Source: QHXW01 sp035297145 (GTDB taxonomy: Bacteria; Acidobacteriota; Terriglobia; Bryobacterales; Bryobacteraceae). From it: DNA of 64,000 bases. A program made the position numbers and the translations under genes. The notes under the pieces are model-generated. The model did no database searches. It saw only the letters and a program-made list of their open reading frames with translations, and was not told where the DNA came from. Below are positions 53,646-62,897 of this stretch, piece after piece (the stretch's first letter is position 1; each line of letters begins with the position of its first letter). Location of the stretch: contig DATGZN010000094.1 of NCBI GenBank assembly GCA_035297145.1, positions 186,001 through 250,000 of the forward strand, read 5' to 3'.

Positions 53646-54353
53646 ATGGCCTGGCCCGCGCAGCGTCCACAAGAATCTTCCATCGTGCATTCCGTTCTGC
53701 TGGTATCCAGTTTTCAACTTGTCCGCGAGGTCGTGCGAGCGCTAATCGAGACCGGTGAGGATTTCCATGTGGTCGCCGAGGCGGGTGACCGCAGTGGAAC
53801 GCTGCGGATTGCCAGCGATCTTCGGCCGGACCTCATCCTGTTCGATCTTGACCCCGATTACGCCGCGGGAATCGCGACCATCAGAGAAATCGTCAGAGAT
53901 CGCGCTGGCGTCAGGATCGTCGTGTTTTCGATGCATAGCGAGGATCTGATCATTGAGAGCGTGCTGCGTGCCGGCGTGCGGGGGTTCCTGTCGAAAACCG
54001 GTCCCTCTTGGGAACTCACCGCGGTCCTTCGAGTCGTAGCTCGGGGCGAAGCCTACCTCAGCCCGCGCATTGCCGATCGCGTGATGGACTGGGTCAAGAA
54101 CCGCCAGCTAGAGAGTACGCCGATCCCGGCTCTGGCGGGCTTGAAGGAACGGGAGATCGAGGTACTCAGACTCCTTGCCGAGGGCCGAACCAGCAAAGAA
54201 ATTGCCGGCGACTTGAATCTCTCGGTGGAGACCGTCCGGACTTACCGGAAGTCGCTGATGAAAAAGTTGCAGGTTCACAATGTGGCCGGACTGATTCAGT
54301 TCGCCGCCACTGCCGGCCTCATGACAACTGCGCGCGCGAAAGAAGCCGAATGA
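53646..54353 (+). CDS. Response regulator with a degenerate receiver domain
   Basis: A 235-residue NarL-type protein (start ATG 53646 or GTG 53685). The receiver fold is intact but the acidic pocket is Ser21-Ser22 (LLVSSFQLV) where two acidic residues belong. The phosphorylation aspartate appears retained (Asp67, LILFDLDPDY) as is Lys117 (GFLSKTGPS). A LuxR HTH (LKEREIEVLRLLAEGRTSKEIAGDLNLSVETVRTYRKSLMKKL) follows. Without the metal-binding acids it probably acts without normal phosphorylation, perhaps through dimerisation with the neighbouring regulator. Confidence 0.85.
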   Translation: MAWPAQRPQESSIVHSVLLVSSFQLVREVVRALIETGEDFHVVAEAGDRSGTLRIASDLRPDLILFDLDPDYAAGIATIREIVRDRAGVRIVVFSMHSEDLIIESVLRAGVRGFLSKTGPSWELTAVLRVVARGEAYLSPRIADRVMDWVKNRQLESTPIPALAGLKEREIEVLRLLAEGRTSKEIAGDLNLSVETVRTYRKSLMKKLQVHNVAGLIQFAATAGLMTTARAKEAE

Positions 54354-54368
54354 ATCAGGAGTCCTCTT

Positions 54369-54761
54369 CTGGGCTACGCACCACGCATTCTTGTTGTTGA
54401 CGACGATCCGGACGTTCAAACTTTCATCTGCCGTGTTCTTTCCGAGGTCGGCTACGACGTCACGGGCGTGCCCACGGCGCGGAGGGCTCTGGCGGCAGCC
54501 CGCGACCGGTCATTCGATCTGATCATCATCGACCTGAGCCTTCCGGACGGGGACGGGCTCGACGTCATCCGGCAGATCCATTCCGAACCCCTGCCGCCGA
54601 GAATCCTGGCGATCTCCGGCTATATGGCAGGTGATGTGCCGAACGCAGCCTTATCGGCCGGCGCCACAGCGACTCTTCCCAAACCAACCCGGCTGCGAAC
54701 GCTGCTCGATATCGTCTTCCTCTTGTTGAATCTGTCAAGCGCCGCCTGGATGGGAAAGTGA
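54369..54761 (+). CDS. Stand-alone receiver-domain protein (non-canonical start or frameshift)
   Basis: A 130-residue CheY-like receiver: GYAPRILVVDDDPDVQT with the acidic pocket at 11-13, phosphorylation Asp55 (FDLIIIDLSLPDGDG), Lys105 (TLPKPTRL). The only canonical start in frame is GTG 54468, which would delete the acidic pocket. CTG 54369 follows a CAGGAG by 7 bases and restores the domain. Alternatively, ATG 54350 (overlapping the previous stop) is the original start and one extra base between it and 54390 causes a frameshift. No output domain is attached. Confidence 0.75.
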   Translation: MGYAPRILVVDDDPDVQTFICRVLSEVGYDVTGVPTARRALAAARDRSFDLIIIDLSLPDGDGLDVIRQIHSEPLPPRILAISGYMAGDVPNAALSAGATATLPKPTRLRTLLDIVFLLLNLSSAAWMGK

Positions 54762-54853
54762 GCAGTTTGGCCGCCGATTCCGCACTTTGCGCCGCCGAGC
54801 TGGTGATTTTCTGGTGGTTTTTCTCGGCGCCTCGGCGGGTGGACTTGTTTTTT

Positions 54854-55483
54854 CTACTCGCCCCACTGCTTCTCGAGCATCCGCAGATACTCACCGGAAG
54901 CGTACAACTCGAAACGGAAGTTTGCCGCCGTGATTTCCGTGAACGCAGTAAGATGCTGGGTGCAGACGAAAATGTGGTCCGCGAAGGAATGATAGTGGAG
55001 CAAAAAACTTTCGGTCAGCAATTCGACCGGGGGAACATCGCGGAACAGCAGTGCGATGCCAAGGGCGCGGGAGAAAACGGATTCTGGATTGGCTACTCCC
55101 CACTGCCGGAGTTTCTGGAGTACGGTCTCTGGCGGACGATAGACCAGCAAGGCCGCGAAGCTCTGGTCTCGGATCCCCAGCCCGGCTAGTTCCTCGGCGC
55201 GGGTGACCAGTTCCATGCACTGACCGACCCACCGCAAGAGGTCTTTTCCCACGAAGTACAGCATGCGTACCTCGGAGTAACGGCTGACCAGCAGCTTACG
55301 GCGCAGTTCGTCGCGGTCTTCGCCTTCGCCAGGCAGCAACCCAGCGAGCATCAACGCCGCCTTCGACCCTTCCAACAGCTGGCCCGGACCTCGTTGATTG
55401 CTAAAGGGATGCAGGATGAGCGGCGGCAGCTCCCAAACCCGATCGCCTAACGCCACAACCGCGGTTTTCGACTCTTCAGTCAT
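54854..55483 (-). CDS. Protein of unknown function, 209 residues
   Basis: A mostly helical, soluble protein without signal peptide or membrane segment. Conserved-looking features are WELPPLILHPFSN at the start, an acidic LLPGEGEDRDELRRKLL helix, WVGQCMELVTRAEELAGLGI and FLLHYHSFADHIFVCTQHL. I recognise no family. It is on the minus strand just upstream, in coordinates, of the M28-PDZ peptidase gene. Codon use and length are convincing for a real gene. Confidence 0.6.
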   Translation of the reverse strand: MTEESKTAVVALGDRVWELPPLILHPFSNQRGPGQLLEGSKAALMLAGLLPGEGEDRDELRRKLLVSRYSEVRMLYFVGKDLLRWVGQCMELVTRAEELAGLGIRDQSFAALLVYRPPETVLQKLRQWGVANPESVFSRALGIALLFRDVPPVELLTESFLLHYHSFADHIFVCTQHLTAFTEITAANFRFELYASGEYLRMLEKQWGE

Positions 55484-55523
55484 TCAGCCTCAAACATACC
55501 ATCGGCGGCGCTGGGGAAATAGT

Positions 55524-57362
55524 TTACTTTCGTTGACGCAACAGCACGGAAGCGGTCACCGTTTCGGTGCCGCGCAGGACTTTCACCGTCACCATATCGC
55601 CGGGTTTCTTGCTGCGCAAGGCATAAGTAAAGTCATAAAGGTTGCCAATCGGTTTCCCATCAAACTCTACCAGAATGTCGCCCGCCCGCAGGCCTGCCTG
55701 AGCCGCCGGTGTTCCGGGCCGGATGTCGGCAAAGCGGACTCCATTGGGGATTTCCGCAAAATCCGGAATACTTCCGAATTCCGGGCCGTACCCGGAACCC
55801 GCCGACCCCACCATCTTGCCCGCGTGGGGATTCTCAGGTTCCTGAACGCGCACAAATTGCGGGCGCTCCGCCTCCGCGCAAAGCTGGACGCTTACCTCGG
55901 CAATCAGATCCAGCAGCTTCGCGGCGTCCGGCGCGTCGATCTTGTCCCAGGTGTCACTCGGCTTGTGGTAATCGGCGTGCAATCCCGAGAAAAAGAACAG
56001 CACCGGCACCTGCTTGGTCGTAAATGAGGTGTGATCACTCGATCCGTAGCCGGTGGTCTCCGAAAAATCCATGTGCATCGGGTAGCGCGCCAGCACCGGC
56101 TCGAGGGTCTCCCGGAAATTTGTGCCCGTGGCTGCCCCGCCGATATACACCTTGCCCTCCCGCACGCGCCCGATCATGTCGAGATTGATCATGGCCACCG
56201 CTTTCGCCAGCGGCAACTCGGGATGGTTCACATAAAAGCTCGACCCGAGCAAACCCAACTCCTCGCCCGCGAATGTCATAAAAAGGATGCCGCGCTTCTG
56301 CTTCGGTTGAGAGGCAAACCAGCGCGCCAGCTCGATGACTCCCGCGGTGCCCGACGCGTTGTCATCCGCTCCAGGATGCACCGTTCCCGCCTGCAGAGGC
56401 GCCAGGGAGTATTGCTCGCCGAGCCCCAGGTGGTCGTAATGCGCCCCGATGATGGCGTACTCGTCGGTTTCGCCGGGCAGATATCCAGCGACGTTATGCA
56501 CTGTCTTGACCGCGCGCTCCACGTCCACGTTTTCGCGTACTTCAATGGAACCCGGCAGAGCGAATGACTGGGGCTTGAGGTCCCGGTCGATGGCCGTCGC
56601 GATCTCCTCGAGGTTCCGCCCGGCATCGCTGATCCAGCGCGCCGCAACGTCTTCCTTGATCTGCACAAACGGAATTCCCGCGTCTCCCGGACCGACCTTG
56701 CGCTCGAACTTTTCCAGATCGTCCGATTCGCCTCGATGATTGAACGTGTCGCTGACCAGAATCACGCCGCGCGCGCCATGATTCTTGGCGTTGGTGGCTT
56801 TGCTCCAGAACTGCGAATGCTCCGTATAGACCTTGCCATCGAACACGCTGTGCTCGTCAAACTCCTGCGGTTCATGGCGCAGGATGAGCACCAGCTTCCC
56901 TTTGGCGTCCACGTCCTTATAATCGTCGTAGTTGTATTCGGGCGCCGTGATCCCGTAGCCCACAAACACCACCGCGCCCGCCACCTTGCCGCGGGACGAG
57001 AAGTTGAGCGGGATGAAACCTTCACCGCTCTTCAGCCGAAGAGTCTTGCCGCCCTCGGTGTATTCGAAGCGGTTCTCACGGCCCAGCCGCGCGTTGGTCG
57101 TCACCGGGAACGCTTGAAAATAGCTGCTTCCCTCGACAGGCTTCAGACCGATCGACCGGAACTGATGCGCGATGTAATCCGCCGCTGTCTCCAGTTCCGG
57201 CGAGCCGGTGGCGCGCCCGCGCATTTCGGGTGATGCCAGATATTTGATGTGGGCGAGGAACCGGTCGGGATCGATCGCGGGAGTTGCGGGGGGCGTCGTT
57301 GGCGGCGCAGCCAATGCCAGCGCGCTAAAGACGAAGAGAAGGGAGCGGCGTAGAATGGGCAT
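55524..57362 (-). CDS. Secreted M28 peptidase with C-terminal PDZ domain
   Basis: A 612-residue exported aminopeptidase-type enzyme. Signal peptide MPILRRSLLFVFSALALAA, then a protease-associated-type insert (GVILVSDTF region), then the M28 zinc site: GAHYDHLGLG, GADDNASG, AGEELGLLGS, and GYGSSDHTSF. The last 95 residues form a PDZ domain (GVRFADIRPGTPAAQAGLRAGDILVEFDGKPIGN) that could bind C-terminal tails of substrates. It is followed on the same strand by no other gene within 40 bases and preceded by the DsbA-like gene. Confidence 0.92.
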   Translation of the reverse strand: MPILRRSLLFVFSALALAAPPTTPPATPAIDPDRFLAHIKYLASPEMRGRATGSPELETAADYIAHQFRSIGLKPVEGSSYFQAFPVTTNARLGRENRFEYTEGGKTLRLKSGEGFIPLNFSSRGKVAGAVVFVGYGITAPEYNYDDYKDVDAKGKLVLILRHEPQEFDEHSVFDGKVYTEHSQFWSKATNAKNHGARGVILVSDTFNHRGESDDLEKFERKVGPGDAGIPFVQIKEDVAARWISDAGRNLEEIATAIDRDLKPQSFALPGSIEVRENVDVERAVKTVHNVAGYLPGETDEYAIIGAHYDHLGLGEQYSLAPLQAGTVHPGADDNASGTAGVIELARWFASQPKQKRGILFMTFAGEELGLLGSSFYVNHPELPLAKAVAMINLDMIGRVREGKVYIGGAATGTNFRETLEPVLARYPMHMDFSETTGYGSSDHTSFTTKQVPVLFFFSGLHADYHKPSDTWDKIDAPDAAKLLDLIAEVSVQLCAEAERPQFVRVQEPENPHAGKMVGSAGSGYGPEFGSIPDFAEIPNGVRFADIRPGTPAAQAGLRAGDILVEFDGKPIGNLYDFTYALRSKKPGDMVTVKVLRGTETVTASVLLRQRK

Positions 57363-57371
57363 CCGAGGTTC

Positions 57372-58298
57372 CTACTTGAGGCCCGGCGTGCTCAGCTTCA
57401 CCTCACAGCCGCAGTCTTCGCCGGCGTTCTTAGCCGTCTTCTGGTATTCGATTTCGTAATCGATGACCTGGCGCAGGCTGGCCCATTGTGCCGACGTACC
57501 CGTGAGCAGCCGGCCGTTGACGAACACTGTAGGAGTACCGGCGACGCCCAACGCCTTGGCCTCGGCGATCGACTTGTCGATCTCCGCCTGGGTCGCTTTG
57601 CTATCCATGCAATGTTCCAGTTGCAGCGCGTCGATTTGTTTTCCCTTCACGTATTCGAGCACCTTTGCCTTGAGGTTGTCCGCGGTGACGTCGCTCTGTG
57701 CTTCGTAGATCCAGTCGTGGTAATCCCAGAATGCGGCAGGATTCTGCTTGAAGATGCAGCGCCCCGCAATCGCCGCCGGCATGGCCCACGGATGAATCTG
57801 GGCCAGCGGCAGTTCCTTGAAATAGAGGCGAACCTCCTTGGGGTAAGTCGCCAGCAGATTCGTCCGCAACGCCTTCGCTTCCTCTTTGCAATACGGGCAC
57901 TCAAAATCGCTGAACAGCACGATCACCACAGGCGCACCGGGCGTACCCATGCTCGGCGACAAGTCCGTATGCAGCTTATCGAGCTGTGGCTTGAACGGAT
58001 TTTGCGCGATGTCAAAGATCGCGCCGCGCAAGATTTTTTGCCCGTCCTTCGAGACATACAATGTTTCATCCGCGCTTGCCGCGCCCTGGGAGGCATGGAC
58101 CTCTACCTCCGAGAATCCGGGGAGATCCGAAGGCTTGGGATCGCCGATCTCAACCTTCACCTGCGAATTCCACACGAACACATGGCGCACATAAGCTTCG
58201 AGCGTGGCCTTGTTCAGCGCCGATTTCTTCACCGGCGTCGTCTCAGCCGCAAAAAGAACGAGCGCCGCAAGAATTGTTAACAGGATATTTCGGAACAT
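57372..58298 (-). CDS. DsbA-type thioredoxin-fold protein
   Basis: A protein of 308 residues with a signal peptide (FRNILLTILAALVLFA). After an N-terminal extension of about 100 residues comes the thioredoxin fold with the CPYC active site (Cys134-Cys137, SDFECPYCKEEA) and the cis-proline in GVAGTPTVFVNG. It may form or isomerise disulfides, or release reducing power in the periplasm. The tail GEDCGCEVKL adds a Cys pair. It lies 9 bases upstream of the M28-PDZ gene in transcription order, so disulfide formation may support that enzyme. Confidence 0.9.
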   Translation of the reverse strand: MFRNILLTILAALVLFAAETTPVKKSALNKATLEAYVRHVFVWNSQVKVEIGDPKPSDLPGFSEVEVHASQGAASADETLYVSKDGQKILRGAIFDIAQNPFKPQLDKLHTDLSPSMGTPGAPVVIVLFSDFECPYCKEEAKALRTNLLATYPKEVRLYFKELPLAQIHPWAMPAAIAGRCIFKQNPAAFWDYHDWIYEAQSDVTADNLKAKVLEYVKGKQIDALQLEHCMDSKATQAEIDKSIAEAKALGVAGTPTVFVNGRLLTGTSAQWASLRQVIDYEIEYQKTAKNAGEDCGCEVKLSTPGLK

Positions 58299-58340
58299 TG
58301 TTATTTATTGTAGCGGAGGAGGCGCTCTATGAATGCATTC

Positions 58341-58424
58341 CAACGCCGAGACGCAGAGGCGCCGAGAAATTCTTTTAGACTTAGGTCTTCCTCGGCGTCT
58401 CGGCGTCTCGGCGCCTCGGCGTTG
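58341..58424. repeat. Inverted-repeat element of GGCGTCTCGGCG units
   Basis: CAACGCCGAG (58341-58350) and CTCGGCGTTG (58415-58424) are perfect inverted ends; the right side carries three tandem TCGGCGTC/GCC units. It fills the gap between the DsbA-like gene and the uxaA-like gene. Related pieces are at 37160-37205, near 37695-37717 and near 54815-54838. Confidence 0.7.
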
Positions 58425-58434
58425 AAGAAACCCT

Positions 58435-59973
58435 CTACAGCACCGGCCCAATCCGCCACGGCACGAACTCTTTGTGCCCCAACCGCTCGGCGCAAGTTTT
58501 CTCGCCTGAGGCGACGCGTAGCACCGTATCGAAAATCTGCCGGCCCACAGCGTCGATGCTCGCTTCTCCATCCGCGATCACGCCTGCATTAATGTCCATG
58601 TTGTCGCGCATTCGCCGGTAAGTATTGCCGTTGGTCGCAATTTTGATCACCGGAATCGTGGGAAATCCGATGGCACTGCCGCGGCCCGTGGTGAATGCGA
58701 TCAGATTGCATCCGCCCGCGGCCAGTCCCGTTAGCGAGACCGGATCGTACCCAGGCGTATTCATGAAGACGAATCCCGGCGATGTGATCCGCTCGGCGTA
58801 ATCCACGGCGTCCATCATGGGCGAGATGCCCGCCTTCGCCGCCGCTCCCAGCGACTTCTCCAGAATATTGGTCAGGCCCCCGTCCTTGTTTCCCGGCGAT
58901 GGATTATCGTTGAAACTCCCGCCGAACCGGTCCAGATATTTCTTGTAACCCGTAATAAAGCTCAAAAAGCGCTCTGCCACCTGCCGATTGCGCGCGCGAC
59001 GCACCAGCAGATGCTCGGCGCCAAAACATTCCGTAGTCTCCGCCAGCACTGCCGACGCGCCAATCGACGCCAGCATGTCGCAACAGATCCCCAGCGCCGG
59101 ATTCGCCGTGATCCCCGAGAACGAATCCGACCCGCCGCAGTTCAATCCCAGCACAATTTTCGATGCCGGAATCTCCGTGCGTTGCTCGTCCGCCGCGCTT
59201 TCCATGAGCGTGTGAATCTCCCGCCGCGCGGCCTCGAGCGCCCCACGCGTGCCACCGCTCCCTTGCAGCGTCATCCCGACAAGCCGTGAGCTGCGCGGCG
59301 CATTCGGCCCCAGGTAATGGTCGATCTGGTTCACCTCACAACCTAGGCCCAGGATGATTGCCGCCGAGACATTCGGATGTGCCAGCACGCCCGCCAGCGT
59401 GCGGCGAAGCTGTTCCGTATCCGGCCCGATCGTATGCCCGCAGCCTTCGCCATGCGGAAACGCCGCTACGCCATCCACATTCGGCGGCAGCCGTTCGTCA
59501 TCAAAACTCGATGCGATCAACTCCGCCGTGTGGGCCGCGCAATTGCTGGCCGCCACAACCGCAATGTAATTCCGCGTCCCGGCTCGGCCATCCTCACGCA
59601 GATATCCGCGGAAAGTCGGCACGTCCTTGGGCGGGGCGGGGTAGGGAATCTCGCCCTCCGGGAACTCGTACGCAAACGTCAGCTCTTCGAACGAAATATT
59701 GTGCGTGTGGACGTGACGGCCCGGCTCAATCTGTACCTTCGCGCGCCCGATCGCCTGCCCGTAGCGATGCACCATTTCACTCGGCTGGATGCGCGCCACC
59801 GCGACCTTGTGGCCCGCCGGAACCGCGTCGAGCACCGTGATCGGCACTCCATCCACACGTAGCTTCATCCCCGCCGAGAGCGGAACGCGCGCGATGGCGA
59901 CGTTATCCAGCGGGTTCAAATGAATGGCCGAATTTTCCTCAGTCGGCAGCTTGGCAATTTCGAGAAGTTCCAT
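58435..59973 (-). CDS. UxaA-family altronate/galactarate-type dehydratase
   Basis: A 512-residue enzyme from ATG 59973 (MELLEIAKLPTEENSAIHLN); an upstream ATG would run antisense through the HIT-like gene region. The N-terminal SAF-type domain (to about residue 95) and the C-terminal UxaA domain have GEGCGHTIG, LGLGCEVNQ, LGLNCGGSDSFSG and AETTECFGAEHLL, the cysteines that hold the catalytic iron. It dehydrates a sugar acid such as D-altronate; the substrate is not determined. The HIT-like gene lies 2 bases upstream, so they are probably co-transcribed. Confidence 0.88.
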   Translation of the reverse strand: MELLEIAKLPTEENSAIHLNPLDNVAIARVPLSAGMKLRVDGVPITVLDAVPAGHKVAVARIQPSEMVHRYGQAIGRAKVQIEPGRHVHTHNISFEELTFAYEFPEGEIPYPAPPKDVPTFRGYLREDGRAGTRNYIAVVAASNCAAHTAELIASSFDDERLPPNVDGVAAFPHGEGCGHTIGPDTEQLRRTLAGVLAHPNVSAAIILGLGCEVNQIDHYLGPNAPRSSRLVGMTLQGSGGTRGALEAARREIHTLMESAADEQRTEIPASKIVLGLNCGGSDSFSGITANPALGICCDMLASIGASAVLAETTECFGAEHLLVRRARNRQVAERFLSFITGYKKYLDRFGGSFNDNPSPGNKDGGLTNILEKSLGAAAKAGISPMMDAVDYAERITSPGFVFMNTPGYDPVSLTGLAAGGCNLIAFTTGRGSAIGFPTIPVIKIATNGNTYRRMRDNMDINAGVIADGEASIDAVGRQIFDTVLRVASGEKTCAERLGHKEFVPWRIGPVL

Positions 59974-59975
59974 GG

Positions 59976-60512
59976 TTACCTCATCAAAACAAATTCCGTC
60001 GCCTGTTCGCCCGAATGCACATGCAGCTTGCCCGCGACCGGATGCACCCAAAAACCCGTGCCGTCGGTGGGAATTGAAATGTTGGCGGGACCGTCCACCA
60101 CGACGAAATTCGGCGTCTCCGCATCCTCCAGCAGTTTGCCGATGTGGATGTGTGGATGGCACTGCGTGCGCCGCTCATCGCCGTTCACCGCGAGCCCCCA
60201 ATCGTCGCCCCACAGCGACTTCGCCTTCTCGATGGCCGCGTTCCACAGCACCAGCCGCATCTCCGCCGGCACATTCTGCAGCGCGTGTATATGGGCCCGC
60301 GGCAGCGCCAGCCACCGATTCGGCTTCAGCGGATTAATGTCCTTCAGAAAAAACACGGCCACATCCGCCGGCTGCTTCTCCGCCTCCCGGCACAGCCCGC
60401 ACTCTCGCGCCGCCATACTCTGCGGATTCGCGACGTCGCAACGGCAATCGCGCACATCCCCGCGCAACAGGAGCGTGAGAGCCAGAATGCCGGCCAGTTT
60501 GGAGAAAGTCAC
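59976..60512 (-). CDS. Secreted HIT-like protein
   Basis: A 178-residue protein with an N-terminal hydrophobic segment (LAGILALTLLL) and a cysteine-rich region (DCRCDV ... ECGLC). A HIT-type triad appears in QCHPHIHIGKLL (His-x-His-x-His), preceded by NRWLALPRAHIHALQNV. Secreted relatives include CDP-diacylglycerol hydrolase-like proteins, but no substrate is evident. It is the first gene of a pair with the UxaA-type dehydratase. Confidence 0.75.
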   Translation of the reverse strand: MTFSKLAGILALTLLLRGDVRDCRCDVANPQSMAARECGLCREAEKQPADVAVFFLKDINPLKPNRWLALPRAHIHALQNVPAEMRLVLWNAAIEKAKSLWGDDWGLAVNGDERRTQCHPHIHIGKLLEDAETPNFVVVDGPANISIPTDGTGFWVHPVAGKLHVHSGEQATEFVLMR

Positions 60513-60533
60513 TTCGACTCATTATAGAAGGTA

Positions 60534-60555
60534 GGGCGGGCAGAGCTGCCCGTCC
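60534..60555. repeat. GTAGG-anchored palindrome between two minus-strand genes
   Basis: GGGCGGGCAG (60534-60543) pairs with CTGCCCGTCC (60546-60555) with one G-U pair and a 2-base loop, preceded by GTA. It is part of the same repeat family and lies downstream of the 723-residue protein gene. Confidence 0.65.
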
Positions 60556-60588
60556 AAGCGAGTTCAGCAAGTCACGACTCGACCCGCA

Positions 60589-62760
60589 CTACCGGCTCAA
60601 GTACACATACTCGCTCGGACAGGCTGCATCCTCCGGCCTGGCAGGAAAAGCTCGCAACTCGCTTTCGTGCACCTGTAAGAAACCCGCAAGTTCCGGGATG
60701 GCCCGGTTTTTGTCGGGTTCCGGCCAATCGGGGTGAAACTCCGGCGCCTCTTTCAAACGGCTCAGTTGCCAAGCCACCATATCTTTGACGCGAACAGGGC
60801 GCTCCTGGCCGGGAGGCACTTGCCTGGGATCTGTACCCGGTTCCAATGATTCCAATCGACGCGTGTTCGTCGCAATCGAAAGCATGCCCCCCGGCGATCT
60901 CGTTGCGGTTCCGAAAACGGAGTCGTCATTCAGGGCTGCGCGCACTGCCTGGCGGTACGCTCGCAATGTCAACAGCGGCGAGTCGACCTCATCCGGTTCC
61001 TCACTCGGGGCAAGCGGCGCATTCGGCTGGTTGAAAAGCCAATCCGCGGTCTGCTGCATCACCGCGTCGTCCGGAAACATCCACATGGGTAACAGCTCGG
61101 ATATTTCGAACCCCGGTTTGACCACCCTTTTTCGAATCAGCGCAGCCCATTCAGCCGCCGCCTGTGAGTCCCCCACGGATATGAGCGCCGCTGTTACCAG
61201 GCCGTCGCCGCGACAGGCCTCCAGGTTACGCGCAAGGTGCAAAGCACTGACCGTCGCTTTAGGGTCCCAACGGTAAGCCATGAAGGCCATGCGGCAAGTG
61301 TCCGGCGTCTCCGGCAGTGCCAGCCACGCAGTGCGTTTCACCAGCAACTCACTCACGCTCGGGTTCTGATGGCTGCGCAATGCTTCTCCGAACGGCTTTG
61401 GAATCGGCCTGCCCGGGCTACAGGCTCCTGGCTCTGTGCTAGTCACTGCGCCCGACCGTTTGATATCCGATCGGAGCGTAATGATCTCGGCGCTCTCCAG
61501 CCATTCCTCTGCGGTAGCTTGGTCGTCGGCAAGCAATTCGAAACTCTGCATGAGCCGGTCGCCGTTCTTGTGCGTCTCCCACCACTCACGCAATTCCGCG
61601 GGACTGGCGTCCTTGACGAAGTGCGGTGCTTTCAGGATGTCGCTGAGAACGCTCTTCGCCACTTCGCTCACTGGCACAGGCCCTAGCTCGGTATACCACG
61701 GCCGCCCATAGTCTACACTTCGGGTCAGCCGCCGGTCGTGCTCGTACGCATCCAGCAATGGCTCAACGGCCGCCTCACCCTCCTGTGTCAGCAGCTTGCA
61801 CACCGGATCGAATGAGAACATGAGTGGTCCCGGGATGACTACCTTTTCCCCGCGTACATCCTCCAATCGCTCGATCAAGTCCGCAAGCCGCTCGGTTTTC
61901 GGATCCATCTTGGGCCGTACAGGCTCGCCCAGGCGTCGTCGTGAATCGGCCAGCAATGCCGGTACCGGCTTGAGAAATGGAGTGTCGGGAAATTCCCCGT
62001 GCCCCGAACTGGCAATCTGTTTCCACGCGCCCAGAAGTCGCGTTTCCCAAACTGTGAGCGACTCGGCAATGTCGACCGCTTCCTGGTCGTCGTCCCGGTC
62101 CCGCGCGTTGATCAGCCGCCAGTATGCCTCTCCCAGCCAAGAGCGCACGGCGGTGCTGAACAATTGAGGGCCATCCTGTTCATGTTGAAGTACTATGCGG
62201 ACCGGAATTTTTGATTCGGGCGCCTGCCATATTTGCTGTGCCAGATCCGACCGCCCAAGCCGAACCAACAAGGCCATGGACAGAGGCGCAAGGGTACCCG
62301 GTCCCTCCATGTTGAACCAGAATGCTGCCCGCTCTGGCGGCGGAGGTTTCGGGAGTGGGATTCTTCCACTCCAGGGCTCCGTCGCAGCGATCGTACGCAC
62401 GTCGCCATCGAGATCGGCCCGCAGTCCGATCGTAAGCGGTCGATAGACCAATCCGTTCCAGCCGACCGCGTATTGGTTAGAGAATACCCAGGCATGCGTT
62501 TTCAGGCGATCGTGCGCCTCTGGGTAATCGGCGAAAGGTACGGCGAACTCGATTTCCCGGTACTCACCGCCTCTCGGATCGGCAAGCCCGGCATCGAACA
62601 GCTTTCCTGCCACCGTCACCACGTATTCCGGGAGGCCTCGCCCACTGGGAGGCGTCCAAGGCTGATGCTGCGCGGGAGGCTCCGGCAGCGCCGCGCTCGC
62701 AACTCGAACGACTGAGAGCACGGCCATGATTAAATACCGCCAGCGATTTGTCTTGATCAC
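60589..62760 (-). CDS. Large exported protein of unknown function, 723 residues
   Basis: A signal-peptide-like N-terminus (RYLIMAVLSVVRVASAALP) is followed by a long helical protein without membrane segments. It has several HEAT-like helical pairs (for example LADLIERLEDVRGEKVVIPGP, VCKLLTQEGEAAVEPLLDAYE, PDTCRMAFMAYRWDPKATVSAL). Aromatic-rich beta strands lie in the first 180 residues. I recognise no family. A periplasmic scaffold or peptidase inhibitor role cannot be tested here. It is monocistronic, with a palindromic repeat downstream. Confidence 0.6.
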   Translation of the reverse strand: MIKTNRWRYLIMAVLSVVRVASAALPEPPAQHQPWTPPSGRGLPEYVVTVAGKLFDAGLADPRGGEYREIEFAVPFADYPEAHDRLKTHAWVFSNQYAVGWNGLVYRPLTIGLRADLDGDVRTIAATEPWSGRIPLPKPPPPERAAFWFNMEGPGTLAPLSMALLVRLGRSDLAQQIWQAPESKIPVRIVLQHEQDGPQLFSTAVRSWLGEAYWRLINARDRDDDQEAVDIAESLTVWETRLLGAWKQIASSGHGEFPDTPFLKPVPALLADSRRRLGEPVRPKMDPKTERLADLIERLEDVRGEKVVIPGPLMFSFDPVCKLLTQEGEAAVEPLLDAYEHDRRLTRSVDYGRPWYTELGPVPVSEVAKSVLSDILKAPHFVKDASPAELREWWETHKNGDRLMQSFELLADDQATAEEWLESAEIITLRSDIKRSGAVTSTEPGACSPGRPIPKPFGEALRSHQNPSVSELLVKRTAWLALPETPDTCRMAFMAYRWDPKATVSALHLARNLEACRGDGLVTAALISVGDSQAAAEWAALIRKRVVKPGFEISELLPMWMFPDDAVMQQTADWLFNQPNAPLAPSEEPDEVDSPLLTLRAYRQAVRAALNDDSVFGTATRSPGGMLSIATNTRRLESLEPGTDPRQVPPGQERPVRVKDMVAWQLSRLKEAPEFHPDWPEPDKNRAIPELAGFLQVHESELRAFPARPEDAACPSEYVYLSR

Positions 62761-62897
62761 GGCGCCATTAGTGCCATGCTATACCTGTTACGTGCCGTGG
62801 CGCATCTCAATGTGGTCAAATCATTTACACGCCAAAAATCAATTTTGCAAAAACAAACCCATTCCCATTTCCGGACACTTCTACGACTGACTCTTCA

